From Desulfogranum japonicum DSM 18378 (GTDB lineage Bacteria > Desulfobacterota > Desulfobulbia > Desulfobulbales > Desulfobulbaceae), in contig NZ_KE386995.1 of assembly GCF_000429945.1 (NCBI RefSeq), positions 90,862 to 154,861 on the forward strand: DNA of 64,000 nucleotides, in the 5' to 3' direction. The translations under genes and the position numbers were made by a program. Below, in pieces: positions 1 to 10,860 of the stretch. The notes beneath the pieces were generated by a model that saw nothing but the letters and a program-made list of their open reading frames with translations, made no database searches and was not told the origin of the DNA. The number at the start of each line of letters is the position of its first letter. Position 1 is the stretch's first letter.

Positions 1-975
1 TATACGACTTACTCCCTGGCGAAGGGCTGCTGCCGCAGCCAGCTGCATCTGACTGTCCAGGGTGGTCATCACTGTCATTCCTTCTTCATACAGTTGTCTT
101 GAAGAGTATTTTGTTGCCAGAAGTTCTCGGATATATTGTGTGAAGTATCCGTTGTTCGACTGTGACGCAACCGCATTGGCATAGGTTATATTTTGCGCAT
201 AGGCCTGCCGTGCCATCTCCGGGCTGATTAAACCGTCTTCAGCCATTCGATTGAGTACGTATCTCTGCCGGGCTTTTGCAGCTTCCGGGTTTTTTAACGG
301 AGAGTAACGGCTGGGCGACTGGGGCAATCCCGCCAGCATGGCTATTTCACTGAGGTTTAATTGTGCGGCCTTTTTCCCAAAATATGTTCGTGCTGCAGCT
401 TCCACACCATAGGCACCCTGACCGAGATAAATTTCATTCAGATAAATGTAGAGGATTTCATCCTTGCTCAGCATCGTATCAAGCCTGTAGGCAAGGACGG
501 ATTCCGTGAACTTACGGAAAAACGTTTTTTCCCTGCTTAACATCAGGGCTCTGGTTACTTGCTGGGTGATGGTAGAACCACCCTGGCTGCGTTTTCCTGA
601 GCGCAGGTTATTTATCGCTGCCCTGGCGATGGACCACATATCCAACCCGGAGTGGTGATAAAAACGACTGTCTTCTGCTGACACAAAGGCTTTTGGGAGA
701 AGCGCCGGCATTTTCGTCAATGGAATCTTGATTCTGTTCATTGATCCCATCATATCGATCTGTCGGCCCTTGCGATCAAGGATGATTGTGGCTACTTTGG
801 GACGATAATCGTAGGCTGAACGGACATCAGGAATGTCCAGCAGTATAAACCATGCCAGTCCGCTGCCTATAAGTGTTGTCGCGAGTAGTGCCATGATGAG
901 CAGAAAACCGTTGATCTGCACATGGTTGCAATTTTTTGGAAACTGTTTTTTTTTTCGAGGGCGTTTGGTAGACAA
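1..975 (-). CDS. Penicillin-binding protein 1A-type (class A), N-terminal part, runs off the window
   Basis: Bifunctional peptidoglycan synthase of the inner membrane: a GT51 glycosyltransferase domain followed (outside the window) by the transpeptidase. Translating the minus strand gives one transmembrane helix (ALLATTLIGSGLAWFILL) and then the GT51 motifs in order: EDSRFYHHSG with the catalytic Glu, GGSTITQQVTRA, and KDEILYIYLNEIYLGQGAYG, then LAGLPQSPSRYSP. The reading frame is open to base 1, so the C-terminal half is missing here. The start is uncertain. A TTG at 975 gives the basic cytoplasmic tail STKRPRKKK typical of the family, but has no clear ribosome binding site. A GTG at 921 and an ATG at 894 are alternatives, the last removing half of the anchor. 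Divergent from mutL, which starts 117 bases away. Confidence 0.9.
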   Translation of the reverse strand, partial: MSTKRPRKKKQFPKNCNHVQINGFLLIMALLATTLIGSGLAWFILLDIPDVRSAYDYRPKVATIILDRKGRQIDMMGSMNRIKIPLTKMPALLPKAFVSAEDSRFYHHSGLDMWSIARAAINNLRSGKRSQGGSTITQQVTRALMLSREKTFFRKFTESVLAYRLDTMLSKDEILYIYLNEIYLGQGAYGVEAAARTYFGKKAAQLNLSEIAMLAGLPQSPSRYSPLKNPEAAKARQRYVLNRMAEDGLISPEMARQAYAQNITYANAVASQSNNGYFTQYIRELLATKYSSRQLYEEGMTVMTTLDSQMQLAAAAALRQGVSRI

Positions 976-1091
976 CGGATTAGAGAAATTGTAGTGTTGT
1001 GGTTTTTTCGTAATAGTCTGTCAGATGTATTTACCATGAACCTTTTTTTTGCGCATCTGCAAAGCTTGCATATGCGGAGTGTGATGTCACC

Positions 1092-2999
1092 GTGGCCCGA
1101 ATTCGAATTCTTTCTGAGCAGTTAGCAAACCAGATCGCAGCAGGTGAGGTGGTGGAACGCCCGGCTTCTGTGGTAAAGGAATTACTTGAAAACAGCGTTG
1201 ATTCAGGTGCAAATCGTATCGATGTGAACATAGAAGGGAGCGGTGTGCGACTGATTCGCGTGATTGACGATGGATGTGGCATGATGGAGGATGATGTTTT
1301 GTTGTCACTGGAGCGGCATGCGACTTCAAAACTGCAGGAGGAAAACCAGTTATCCGCCATAGCCACGCTTGGCTTCCGTGGGGAGGCTATCCCGAGCATA
1401 GGTTCGGTTTCACGAATGACCATCATCAGCCGCACCCATGATCGGGACACGGGAACCAGGGCCGAAATTCGTTACGGAACTTTGCACCATGTACATGAAG
1501 AAGGATGCCAGAAAGGAACCACCGTCGAAGTCCGCCATCTGTTTGGTAACATGCCTGCTCGTAAAAAATTTCTCAAATCAGCCCGTACAGAAAGTTTTCA
1601 TGTGGAAGAGGCTGTGAAAAATCAGGCGCTTGCCTGCCCTCATATCGGTTTTTCCCTGCTGCATGATGGGCGAACCGTGTTTGAGTATCCCGAAGGCGGA
1701 GATCTGGAATCTCGTCTTCGCGATGTTTTTTCCTATGATGCGCCACTGTTATCCCTTGAGCATACAGGGGCCTCTGCAGGGAATAGTCAGGTTGTTGTAG
1801 GAGGCTACATCTTGTTGCCTGAGTCGACTCCTTCCAGCAAGGCGCGGCTCCGCATACTGGTCAATGGACGCCCGGTTCAGGACAGTATGATACGGCATGC
1901 AGTTTCTGAGGGATTACAGGGATTCCTCATGAAGGGTTACCAACCGGCAGGTGTGGTGACCCTTACTCTATCACCGGATCAGGTAGATGTTAACGTCCAC
2001 CCGGCTAAACGGGAAATTCGTTTTCGTCAGGCTCAGGATGTACGCAAGCAGATTACTTTGGTGGTGGCAAAAAGTCTGGCAAAGTACCAGGAGCAGACCC
2101 GCAAACAACTTTTTTCCGTACCCGACCAGACGGAGCGTGCAGATCAAACAGACAGAAGAGAATTTACTGTTGCTGAGCAGGTTCCTGAAATGCGGCCACA
2201 ATTATTGCGTTGGCCCGAGCATACCGGAGCAGATACGCGAAAACGAGAATCATTGACATCCCGGCCAGGCGGACCTGTGCACAAGATGTCTTCTGCAGAT
2301 ACAGAAACAGGCACAAATGCATGCAGGGAAAAGAGTCCGCAACTGCAGAAAGCCGAAATTGAAACAGAGAGTAGAGGATCAGGCTCATCTGAAAGAGTCG
2401 AATCAGAATGTTATCAGGGGCTCAGGGTAATCGGTCAGTTGTTTTCGCTTTATATCCTTTGTGAACGGAATGGTGAATTGGTCGTTATAGATCAGCATGC
2501 TGCCCATGAACGCATCCTTTACGGCCAGTTTCTTGAGGCGTATCTCAGCAAAGATGTTCCCCAACAGTCACTGCTGTTTCCAGTGACTGTTGAGTTAGGT
2601 CCAGACCAGATGGAAATGATGGAAAAGTATCAGGCGGAAGTAGAACGTTTGGGGCTGGAGGTGAAATATTTTGGTGATACCACCTGGGTAATTACATCTG
2701 TTCCAGCTTTAGTAAGTATTCTTGAGCCGGTGACTGTGCTTACCGATATACTCGATGGACTGAGAGATAGCGGGCCACAGCGGGGGCATATTCCTGCCGG
2801 GCTGGACGCAAAACTGGCGTCCATGGCCTGTAGGGCGGCTATAAAAGCTGGTGACAGCCTCTCGCCCAGAGAAATTGTTGAACTGCTGAGTCGGATGGAG
2901 CAAAGTGAATTTTTTTCCCATTGCCCCCATGGCCGACCGGTGATGAAGGTTTTTTCCGCAGCCGATATTGAAAAATGGTTTCACAGGCATGGCGGCTGA
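1092..2999 (+). CDS. mutL: DNA mismatch repair protein MutL (endonuclease-type)
   Basis: Couples MutS mismatch recognition to strand incision. 635 residues, usual family length. The N-terminal GHKL ATPase (about 1-330) shows ELLENSVD, DDGCGM, RHATSKL and GFRGEAIPSI. A low-complexity polar linker (about 330-440) follows, then a C-terminal dimerisation domain. The C-terminal domain carries nicking-endonuclease motifs: DQHAAHE, ACR (SMACRAA) and CPHGRP, as in bacteria that lack MutH. One oddity: in the DQHA-x2-E-x4-E motif the last Glu is Gly (ERILYG). The start is GTG at 1092; the nearest SD-like sequence is GGAG at about 1076. No other in-frame start gives the conserved MARIRILSE N terminus. 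Confidence 0.96.
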   Translation: MARIRILSEQLANQIAAGEVVERPASVVKELLENSVDSGANRIDVNIEGSGVRLIRVIDDGCGMMEDDVLLSLERHATSKLQEENQLSAIATLGFRGEAIPSIGSVSRMTIISRTHDRDTGTRAEIRYGTLHHVHEEGCQKGTTVEVRHLFGNMPARKKFLKSARTESFHVEEAVKNQALACPHIGFSLLHDGRTVFEYPEGGDLESRLRDVFSYDAPLLSLEHTGASAGNSQVVVGGYILLPESTPSSKARLRILVNGRPVQDSMIRHAVSEGLQGFLMKGYQPAGVVTLTLSPDQVDVNVHPAKREIRFRQAQDVRKQITLVVAKSLAKYQEQTRKQLFSVPDQTERADQTDRREFTVAEQVPEMRPQLLRWPEHTGADTRKRESLTSRPGGPVHKMSSADTETGTNACREKSPQLQKAEIETESRGSGSSERVESECYQGLRVIGQLFSLYILCERNGELVVIDQHAAHERILYGQFLEAYLSKDVPQQSLLFPVTVELGPDQMEMMEKYQAEVERLGLEVKYFGDTTWVITSVPALVSILEPVTVLTDILDGLRDSGPQRGHIPAGLDAKLASMACRAAIKAGDSLSPREIVELLSRMEQSEFFSHCPHGRPVMKVFSAADIEKWFHRHGG

Positions 3000-3476
3000 A
3001 TGTATTTCACCGTTACCAGCATCCACTATCGTACGATCAGGCTTTACTCCTTGACCAGCTATGGCGAGAAGACCGGGTTGAACGAACCTGGAATACTGGA
3101 TAAACGGTTACAGTTATCGGATTGTGCCTGTTTTTTTCATAGTCCTATGAACAGTTACGAATATAATTAGGTAGTCGGATAGCACAGGGAAAGGTATAAT
3201 TTTTCATTTATATCTTTTTTTCCGTCCATTAGTCGCAAGTGCGGCGAATGCCGTATAGGGACGGTTTGTAATCGTAACTACTCACAGAGGAGACGGATAA
3301 GTTTGAAAGTCTCCCTTCTTTGTAACTGATTACAGCGTACTTGAGGTTATGGCAGGCTGGTGCAGCGTATCGGATTATACCTGAGCCTGCCTGGTCGCGG
3401 AAAAATCAGGCGCGCTGTGAGCAGTTTTTTTAATCAATAGTAGACATGGCCAGGAGCCATGTGGAGGAAAGTGGAC
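3000..3476 (+). other. mutL-hisD intergenic region (477 bases)
   Basis: No convincing gene. A 42-codon frame (2975-3103, overlapping the end of mutL) reads MVSQAWRLNVFHRYQH... but has no family I recognise. At 3221-3266 there is a two-tier hairpin: CCGTCC pairs with GGACGG and encloses CGGC-GAAT-GCCG. Positions 3289-3433 hold a copy of repeat family B (separate entry). The hisD ribosome binding site GGAGG is at 3463-3467. Confidence 0.5.
3289..3433 (+). repeat. Repeat family B, copy 1 (about 145 bp)
   Basis: Aligns over its whole length with 11933-12080. Shared blocks include GGAG.CGGAT, TTGAAA, GTTACAG/ATTACAG, GCAGCGTAT/ACAGCGTAT, TGGAAA/CGGAAA and the exact block ATCAGGCGCGCTGTGAGCAG. Identity is roughly three quarters by eye. 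Internal stem in this copy: GGCAGGCT with AGCCTGCC. A partial relative lies at 63101-63180. It sits between mutL and hisD and ends in a T-run (TTTTTTT) that may act as a weak terminator. Confidence 0.7.
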
Positions 3477-4784
3477 ATGCTTGAAGGTATAAAAGCATCC
3501 AGCGAACAGGGAAAACAATGGAGACAAAAACTCCTGCAACGTTTTGTTGAGGCAGATCCGGAATGCAGTAAAATCGTCGCGGATATTATCCATGCGGTAC
3601 GTACCAGGGGAAATAAGGCTGTGTTGGAGTATACCCGACAATTTGATGCTCCAGAACTCCAGCTTGAGCAGATGAAAGTCACTGAAGAGGAATTTGATCG
3701 TGCTGCAGCAGAGGTTTCTGATGAATTCATGGAAACTTTGCATCTGGCTATTCAGCGGATTACAACATTTCATGAGCGGGAAATGGAAGACTCCTGGATG
3801 CTTACCCGAGAGGATGGAGCCATTACCGGTCGCATGGTGCGTCCTGTTGATTCTGCCGGGCTCTATGTGCCAGGCGGACAAGGGGGAACGACACCGCTGG
3901 TTTCTTCTGTATTGATGAATGGTATTCCTTCTGCCATAGCAGGTGTGGAACACCGGATATTGGTGACCCCGCCAGGCAGGGATGGAAGTATCAATGCAGC
4001 TTTGCTGGTGGCTGCAAAAGAGATCGGTATTACAGAAGTATACAAGACAGGTTCCGCATGGGCGATCGCTGCCTTGGCCTATGGCACGGAATCCATACCA
4101 AGGGTGGATGTTATTGTCGGCCCAGGCAATCAGTATGTCACTGAAGCGAAACGTCAGGTTATGGGGCGGGTACGCATAGACATGATTGCCGGCCCCAGCG
4201 AGGTGCTCATTGTGGCGGATGAAAGCGGTGATCCCGCCTTTATTGCTGCTGATATGCTTGCCCAGGCCGAGCATGACTCCCAGGCTTCCGCGCTTCTGGT
4301 AACCACTTCAAAAAAACTGGGATCTCTGGTTGCAGAGGAACTTGAGAAACAGCTTCAGAAGCTGCCCAGAAAAGATATTGCCCGCCAGGCTCTTGATAAC
4401 CATGGATTAATCATGATTGCCGATGACCTTGACCAGGCTATAGAACTTGCCAATGAGATCGCCATTGAGCATCTGGAACTGCAGGTTGAAGATCCCTGGC
4501 TTGTTTTGCCCCGTATCAGACATGCCGGAGCTGTTTTTCTTGGCAATTATACACCAGAGGCAGCAGGAGATTATGTGGCTGGTCCAAACCATGTGCTGCC
4601 TACCATGGGTACCGCCCGTATCTCATCGGCGCTGGGTGTTGAAACCTTTCTGAAAAAGAGTTCAATTATTTCATACAGTCGGCAGGCGTTGCTCGATGAT
4701 GCTGATCATATCCAGCGTTTGGCTGCTCTGGAAGGGCTGACAGCCCATGGACAGTCGGTGGCCATCCGTGTCGCAAAAGGTTGA
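3477..4784 (+). CDS. hisD: Histidinol dehydrogenase
   Basis: Last two steps of histidine biosynthesis: zinc-dependent NAD+ oxidation of L-histidinol to L-histidine. 435 residues. Conserved features: Q263 and H266 in QAEHD, catalytic pair E331-H332 in IEHLEL, GDYVAGPNHVLPT (zinc Asp about 365) and zinc His about 424 in EGLTAHG. The ATG at 3477 is preferred because GGAGG (3463-3467) lies 9 bases upstream. An in-frame ATG at 3459 would have AGGAG only 2 bases away. The gene overlaps rsmG by 38 bases, so the two are probably co-transcribed. No other his genes are nearby. Confidence 0.96.
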   Translation: MLEGIKASSEQGKQWRQKLLQRFVEADPECSKIVADIIHAVRTRGNKAVLEYTRQFDAPELQLEQMKVTEEEFDRAAAEVSDEFMETLHLAIQRITTFHEREMEDSWMLTREDGAITGRMVRPVDSAGLYVPGGQGGTTPLVSSVLMNGIPSAIAGVEHRILVTPPGRDGSINAALLVAAKEIGITEVYKTGSAWAIAALAYGTESIPRVDVIVGPGNQYVTEAKRQVMGRVRIDMIAGPSEVLIVADESGDPAFIAADMLAQAEHDSQASALLVTTSKKLGSLVAEELEKQLQKLPRKDIARQALDNHGLIMIADDLDQAIELANEIAIEHLELQVEDPWLVLPRIRHAGAVFLGNYTPEAAGDYVAGPNHVLPTMGTARISSALGVETFLKKSSIISYSRQALLDDADHIQRLAALEGLTAHGQSVAIRVAKG

Positions 4785-5424
4785 ATCCCTGCTGGTCAGG
4801 GGGATAGAGCAACTTGGCCTGAAAGAATTGGAAAAGGCTGTTCCCGGGTTACTCATCTATATCCGGGAACTCAAAAAATGGGGTCAACGAATTAACTTGA
4901 TTGCACGGGAGAGCAGTGATCAACAGATTGTTGAACACCATTTCCTTGATTCCCTTTCCCTGCTTTCCCTTGTCGATTTCCAATCTTCTGACACCAACCT
5001 GCTTGATGTGGGCACTGGTGGTGGTTTCCCGGGTCTTGTTCTTGCAGTTTCCTGTCCTCAGGCAAAGTTCACACTGGTTGAACCTAGGCAGAAGAGGGTG
5101 GTGTTCCTGCGGCATATTATTCGTACCCTGCAGCTTGAAAATGTGCAGGTATATGGCAAACGGCTGGAACAGGTGCCTGAGATTCAGGGCGCGCATGTCA
5201 CCCATGTGACCAGCAGGGCAGTAGCTCCCCCCCTTGAGTTTCTGGAGATGGTTGAACCGCTCATGCATACAGGGTGTCAGGCTGTTGTTATGATGGCCAG
5301 GGAAGAGCGCTACAATGAACTTGCTGATCAGCAGAACCGTTTTTCTGTAGTAAGGACCGTCCGACTGCAGTTACCTCTGAGCGGTGCTCAGCGAATTCTT
5401 GCATTGGTACGTGCTTCTCTCTAA
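4747..5424 (+). CDS. rsmG: 16S rRNA (guanine527-N7)-methyltransferase RsmG
   Basis: SAM-dependent methyltransferase that modifies G527 of 16S rRNA (family formerly GidB). 225 residues. The SAM-binding motif LLDVGTGGGFPGLVLAV is at about residues 85-101. Family-typical NLIARESSDQQIVEHHFLDSL precedes it, and VTSRAVAPP follows. The start ATG lies inside the 3' end of hisD in another frame (38-base overlap); a GTG a few codons in is an alternative. The usual gidA/parA neighbours are absent. Confidence 0.93.
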   Translation: MDSRWPSVSQKVESLLVRGIEQLGLKELEKAVPGLLIYIRELKKWGQRINLIARESSDQQIVEHHFLDSLSLLSLVDFQSSDTNLLDVGTGGGFPGLVLAVSCPQAKFTLVEPRQKRVVFLRHIIRTLQLENVQVYGKRLEQVPEIQGAHVTHVTSRAVAPPLEFLEMVEPLMHTGCQAVVMMAREERYNELADQQNRFSVVRTVRLQLPLSGAQRILALVRASL

Positions 5425-6942
<1,518 letters not shown>

Positions 6943-6954
6943 TAAGAGGCACAC

Positions 6955-7878
6955 ATGGCAAGTAAAAAGAATATCATACTTATCAGCAACCACTGTTCGG
7001 AGCCTTTGGCAAGAAAGGTTGCAACTCAGCTTGGTATTCCGTTTACGGAAATGCTTACCAAAACGTTTGCTGACGGAGAGGTACACCACGCCTTTCCGAA
7101 AGAGATTGCCGGGAAGCATATTGTCATTATCGGTTCCACTCCTAATGATGCAGCTCACCAGGAATTGATGGACCTGATAGCCGGTGCCAGATATTGGAAC
7201 GCTTTGTCTGTGAATGTGGTTATTCCTTTTCTTGGCTACTCAACCATGGAACGTGCTAAACCCGGTTCAGGGGAAATCCCGAAAGGGATAACTCGCACCC
7301 GGCAGATTTTTCGTACCCGCCCAGATTATGTAGCCTTTATTGACCTGCACTCAGAGGCAGTCCTCCATGCCCATGCGGGTGAGATAAGTACCCAGCATCT
7401 GTGGACTGAGCAGTACGCCGCAGAAAAGATCAGGGAGCTTAAGCTGCAGGATTATGTCCTGGTTTCCCCGGATTATGGTTTCAGCAAGCGGGTGGCGAGG
7501 TTGGCAGGTATTTTGGACTGCCCCCATACTGCAGCCAATAAGGATCGCTATGATGTGGATAAAACTATCGTGGGACAGCTTTCCAGTGCAGTAAAAGGAA
7601 AAACAGCCATTATCTGCGACGACATGATACGGACCGGAGGCTCCATGCTGCAGACAGTTGAACGTTGTATGGAAGCAGGTGCTGTGGGGGTGGCTATCAT
7701 GGCCACCCACCTGGTTCTGGCAGGGAACTCCAGAGAGCGGTTTAAGGAAAAGGGAATTCACTGCATCATTGGAGCTGATACGTACCCGGAAACTCATACA
7801 GATGATCTGCGGCAGGTCTACTCGGTAGCTCCTCTTATTGCCGAAGAACTCAGATCCTATCTGCGAATAAAGAAATAA
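6955..7878 (+). CDS. prs: Divergent ribose-phosphate pyrophosphokinase (PRPP synthetase) homologue
   Basis: Predicted to make PRPP from ribose 5-phosphate and ATP. 307 residues with the tandem phosphoribosyltransferase fold. The PRPP-loop signature is CDDMIRTGGSM with D222-D223. FADGEV and IDLHSEAV correspond to FSDGE and VDLHAEQ of the classical enzyme. The ATP-binding RQDR segment of classical enzymes is replaced by YSTMERAKPGSGE. This looks more like plant class II enzymes (which have a SER-acidic segment at this place) than like class I. Whether it is the cell's main Prs or a paralogue with another role cannot be told here. It lies between leuB and asd. Confidence 0.8.
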   Translation: MASKKNIILISNHCSEPLARKVATQLGIPFTEMLTKTFADGEVHHAFPKEIAGKHIVIIGSTPNDAAHQELMDLIAGARYWNALSVNVVIPFLGYSTMERAKPGSGEIPKGITRTRQIFRTRPDYVAFIDLHSEAVLHAHAGEISTQHLWTEQYAAEKIRELKLQDYVLVSPDYGFSKRVARLAGILDCPHTAANKDRYDVDKTIVGQLSSAVKGKTAIICDDMIRTGGSMLQTVERCMEAGAVGVAIMATHLVLAGNSRERFKEKGIHCIIGADTYPETHTDDLRQVYSVAPLIAEELRSYLRIKK

Positions 7879-7899
7879 TTGCAAAAGGATAGAAAAGTA

Positions 7900-9018
7900 A
7901 TGAAAAAAGTTGGTATTGTTGGCTGGCGAGGCATGGTAGGTTCCGTACTCATGGAGCGTATGCGTGCAGAAGATGATTTTCAGGGGTATGAAGCCCGTTT
8001 TTTTTCAACTTCTCAGGCAGGTCAGGCCGGCCCCACAGTAAATGGAACCACCTATGAGCTGCTGGATGCCCGGAATGTTGATCTGTTACATGATCTGGAT
8101 GTAATTGTTTCCTGTCAGGGAGGAGATTACACTGCTGAAGTCTATCCCCAGCTTCGTGCAAAAGGATGGCAGGGCTATTGGATTGATGCTGCTTCAAAAC
8201 TGCGCATGGAAAAAGACTCCATCATTGTTCTCGATCCGGTCAACAGCAAAGTCATTCAACAGGGGTTGGCTGGCGGCATAAAGGATTATATCGGTGGCAA
8301 CTGCACTGTTTCTCTCATGCTGATGGCTCTTGGCGGTCTTTTTGAACAGGGTTGGGTGGAATGGATAAGCTCACAGACTTACCAGGCTGCTTCAGGTGCT
8401 GGTGCGAAAAATATGCGTGAGCTGGTTGAGCAGATGCGAACAATTGGCGAAAACGCTTCATATCTTTTAGATGAACCTGCCACAGCCATATTGGATATTG
8501 ATCGCAATGTGACCGACACCCTGCGGTCACCTATTTTCCCAACCTCTCAATTTGGAGCATCACTCGCAGGCAGTTTGATTCCATGGATCGACATTCCCAT
8601 GGAAAATGGGCAGACCAGAGAAGAGTGGAAAGGAATGAGTGAAGCAAATAAGATCCTCGCCACTCCTGGACAACCCATTCCAGTAGATGGAAACTGCGTT
8701 CGTATTGGAGCAATGCGCTGCCACAGCCAGGCATTTACTATCAAACTCAAACAGGACATCCCTCTTGCTGATATCGAGCAAGCGCTTGACAGCCACAATC
8801 AGTGGTCTTTTTTGGTCAGCAACAATAAAGAAGCAACGCTCAAAGATCTGACACCGGCAAGGGTAACCGGAACATTGGATATCCCTGTGGGCAGGGTCCG
8901 TAAAATGAGTATGGGAAATTCCTATCTTTCCGCCTTTAGTGTTGGAGACCAGCTTCTCTGGGGAGCTGCAGAACCTCTGCGAAGGATGTTGAAAATAGTT
9001 CTCGAATACCTTGATTGA
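7900..9018 (+). CDS. asd: Aspartate-semialdehyde dehydrogenase
   Basis: NADPH-dependent reduction of aspartyl phosphate to aspartate semialdehyde, entry to the lysine (DAP), threonine and methionine pathways. 372 residues, close to the enterobacterial type. N-terminal [18 protein letters not shown] binds the cofactor. Catalytic C135 lies in [10 protein letters not shown], and R273/H275 in [12 protein letters not shown]. The ATG at 7900 is chosen because AAGGA lies about 10 bases upstream and it gives the family N terminus. An in-frame TTG at 7879 would add seven residues and abut the prs stop. Last gene of leuB-prs-asd. Confidence 0.96.
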   Translation: MKKVGIVGWRGMVGSVLMERMRAEDDFQGYEARFFSTSQAGQAGPTVNGTTYELLDARNVDLLHDLDVIVSCQGGDYTAEVYPQLRAKGWQGYWIDAASKLRMEKDSIIVLDPVNSKVIQQGLAGGIKDYIGGNCTVSLMLMALGGLFEQGWVEWISSQTYQAASGAGAKNMRELVEQMRTIGENASYLLDEPATAILDIDRNVTDTLRSPIFPTSQFGASLAGSLIPWIDIPMENGQTREEWKGMSEANKILATPGQPIPVDGNCVRIGAMRCHSQAFTIKLKQDIPLADIEQALDSHNQWSFLVSNNKEATLKDLTPARVTGTLDIPVGRVRKMSMGNSYLSAFSVGDQLLWGAAEPLRRMLKIVLEYLD

Positions 9019-9035
9019 TATTTAGCAGTTGTTTT

Positions 9036-9074
9036 CCCCCTGTTTTCTTTTCGTTCAATATAGGGAACAGGGGG
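9036..9074 (+). terminator. Hairpin after asd, probable terminator
   Basis: CCCCCTGTT (9036-9044) pairs exactly with AACAGGGGG (9066-9074). The loop is 21 bases and there is no T-run, so rho-independent function is uncertain. It lies between two convergent genes. Confidence 0.45.
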
Positions 9075-9124
9075 GTACGAAGTTTCATAAAAACAAACCT
9101 TTCGACTAGATATACACACGCTAG

Positions 9125-9159
9125 GAGTCTGTCGGAAAAGTGCTTTCTCCGAAAGACTC
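9125..9159. repeat. Repeat family D stem-loop, copy 1; likely bidirectional terminator
   Basis: GAGTCTGTCGGAAAAG pairs with TTTCTCCGAAAGACTC (16-base stem with few mismatches, 3-base loop). It ends directly against the stop codon of the minus-strand gene, in the convergent gap with asd. Related stems occur at 14109-14181 and 35098-35128. Confidence 0.6.
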
Positions 9160-10860
9160 TTAGGGTTTAGGCCCTTTCATGTAGCTGATATATCTGTTTT
9201 TTCCATCCTGTTTGGCTTGAAACATCGCCTGGTCTGCCTGCCTGATTAGCTGATCTGCCATGGTGCCATCCGAGGGAAAAATTGAAATTCCTATGCTGAC
9301 ACTTACCTCCACTGACAGTTGCAGTTCCTGCATTCGCTGTTGCAGTGTATAACATATTTTGTCAGCAACACTTGTGGCATCTTCCTCCCATTTCATGGCA
9401 GGCAGCGCGATAACAAACTCATCTCCTCCCCAACGACATATAAGGTCCGAGTCACGCAGGCAATGAACCAAGGTCAGGCTGACAACTCTTAAAACCTGAT
9501 CTCCCATTTCATGGCCGAATTGGTCGTTGACATTTTTAAAGTTATCCAGATCCAGAAACAGAATGCCGACAAGAGCGTTTTCCCGCTTCGCCCGCCGAAA
9601 ACACTGCTCAAGGAGATTGTGGAATAAATGCCGGTTGGGTAACCCTGTAAGGCAGTCATGATGTGCCAGGTGTTCCAGTTCCTGGCGTATATCCTGGAGG
9701 TCAGTGATATCGTGCAGAGAAATTACTGCACCAAGATTTTCTCCATGGTTGGTCTGCATGGGGCATCCGCTGGCTCGTAGAGATCTGCTGGTTCCATCTT
9801 CATTTATTAGCAGTATTTCCTGATTTCGTACGGTTTGTCCCTCAAGCGCACGATAAAGCGGAAGTTCTTTGGCGGTGAGCAGCCTCTTGGCATCAGGATG
9901 GAGTAGACGATAGTGATGGGCCCATTGCTCAAGTGGGATATTTTTTAGCGTACATCTATGCATTTCCTGGGCAGCCCGGTTGAACAGCGTCAGGTTCCCT
10001 GCAGCATCACAGGCAATAATACCATCTGTGATATTGTCCAGAACAGCTTCCTGTACTTTCTGCTGATACATTACCTCCTGCTCAGCCTGTTTGAGCAGAC
10101 TGATATCTAAAAAATACCAGACTCTGCCAAGATATTTTCCCCCACTGCGAACAGGATAGGTGTGGCGGTAAAAGACCCTTCCATCCTGCAGATAGATTTC
10201 ATCTGTGCTGACAACATTGTGCTCACGGTACAGTCTCTGTACGGTTTCGAGAAACTCATCAGGTTTTTGTACCTGTTCGAGAATCAGCTGTAGACTCTCT
10301 TCATTATTTTTGTTCTGAACAATCTGTTCGGGTATGGACCACATTGTAAGAAATTGCCGGTTGAACGACAGCATTTCCATTTTTTCGTTTACCAGGAGTA
10401 TACCCGCAGGGTTATGGTGGTACTGCGCTTGGAGAAGATGATATTCCCTGCAGCCGGTAAGGCATTCCATGGGGCGATTTTCCTGCTGTAGCACAAGCAA
10501 TATAACCTTGGTATGAGGTTGCGAAAGGCAAAGGTTAAGCATGGTACCGTTGGCAAGTTTGCTTACAAAGTCCAGTTCTTGAGTACTTTCAGAATCAGCA
10601 TGTTGTCTGATATGGTTTTCTGCACTGAGGCGGTAGTCGTGGTGCAGATAGTCAGGGAAATAGCAGCTTAGTCCTGGTGAAAAATGAAGCAGAACAGCAG
10701 CCTGATTGTTGATGAGGCGAATATGCAGGTTCGGCTCAAGAATAAGAGCTGGAACAGGAAGAGTTTGCAGTAACTGTTCAGCCGAGAAGGGGAGAGGGTC
10801 ATCTACAGCTTTTGTCTGATCGGGTTTCAGGGGCTTTGCAACTACACTGCTACGATCCAT
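9160..10860 (-). CDS. PAS-domain diguanylate cyclase (GGDEF)
   Basis: Predicted cytoplasmic enzyme making cyclic di-GMP. 566 residues with no membrane segment. Three PAS-like sensor regions (about 25-120, 140-265 and 275-395) are followed by a GGDEF domain. The active-site motif GGDEF is intact at 478-482 (RWGGDEF). The product-inhibition I-site RxxD (RDSD) sits five residues before it, so an active, feedback-controlled cyclase is expected. The start ATG has GGAG 7 bases upstream (CCGGAGAGAAACT-ATG on the minus strand). Monocistronic; the ligand of the PAS domains is unknown. Confidence 0.93.
   Translation of the reverse strand: MDRSSVVAKPLKPDQTKAVDDPLPFSAEQLLQTLPVPALILEPNLHIRLINNQAAVLLHFSPGLSCYFPDYLHHDYRLSAENHIRQHADSESTQELDFVSKLANGTMLNLCLSQPHTKVILLVLQQENRPMECLTGCREYHLLQAQYHHNPAGILLVNEKMEMLSFNRQFLTMWSIPEQIVQNKNNEESLQLILEQVQKPDEFLETVQRLYREHNVVSTDEIYLQDGRVFYRHTYPVRSGGKYLGRVWYFLDISLLKQAEQEVMYQQKVQEAVLDNITDGIIACDAAGNLTLFNRAAQEMHRCTLKNIPLEQWAHHYRLLHPDAKRLLTAKELPLYRALEGQTVRNQEILLINEDGTSRSLRASGCPMQTNHGENLGAVISLHDITDLQDIRQELEHLAHHDCLTGLPNRHLFHNLLEQCFRRAKRENALVGILFLDLDNFKNVNDQFGHEMGDQVLRVVSLTLVHCLRDSDLICRWGGDEFVIALPAMKWEEDATSVADKICYTLQQRMQELQLSVEVSVSIGISIFPSDGTMADQLIRQADQAMFQAKQDGKNRYISYMKGPKP

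Noticed and set aside
2975..3103. 42-codon frame overlapping the mutL stop (MVSQAWRLNVFHRYQH...)
   Set aside because: Composition is protein-like, but it is short, has no SD and no recognised homologue; most likely chance or a remnant.
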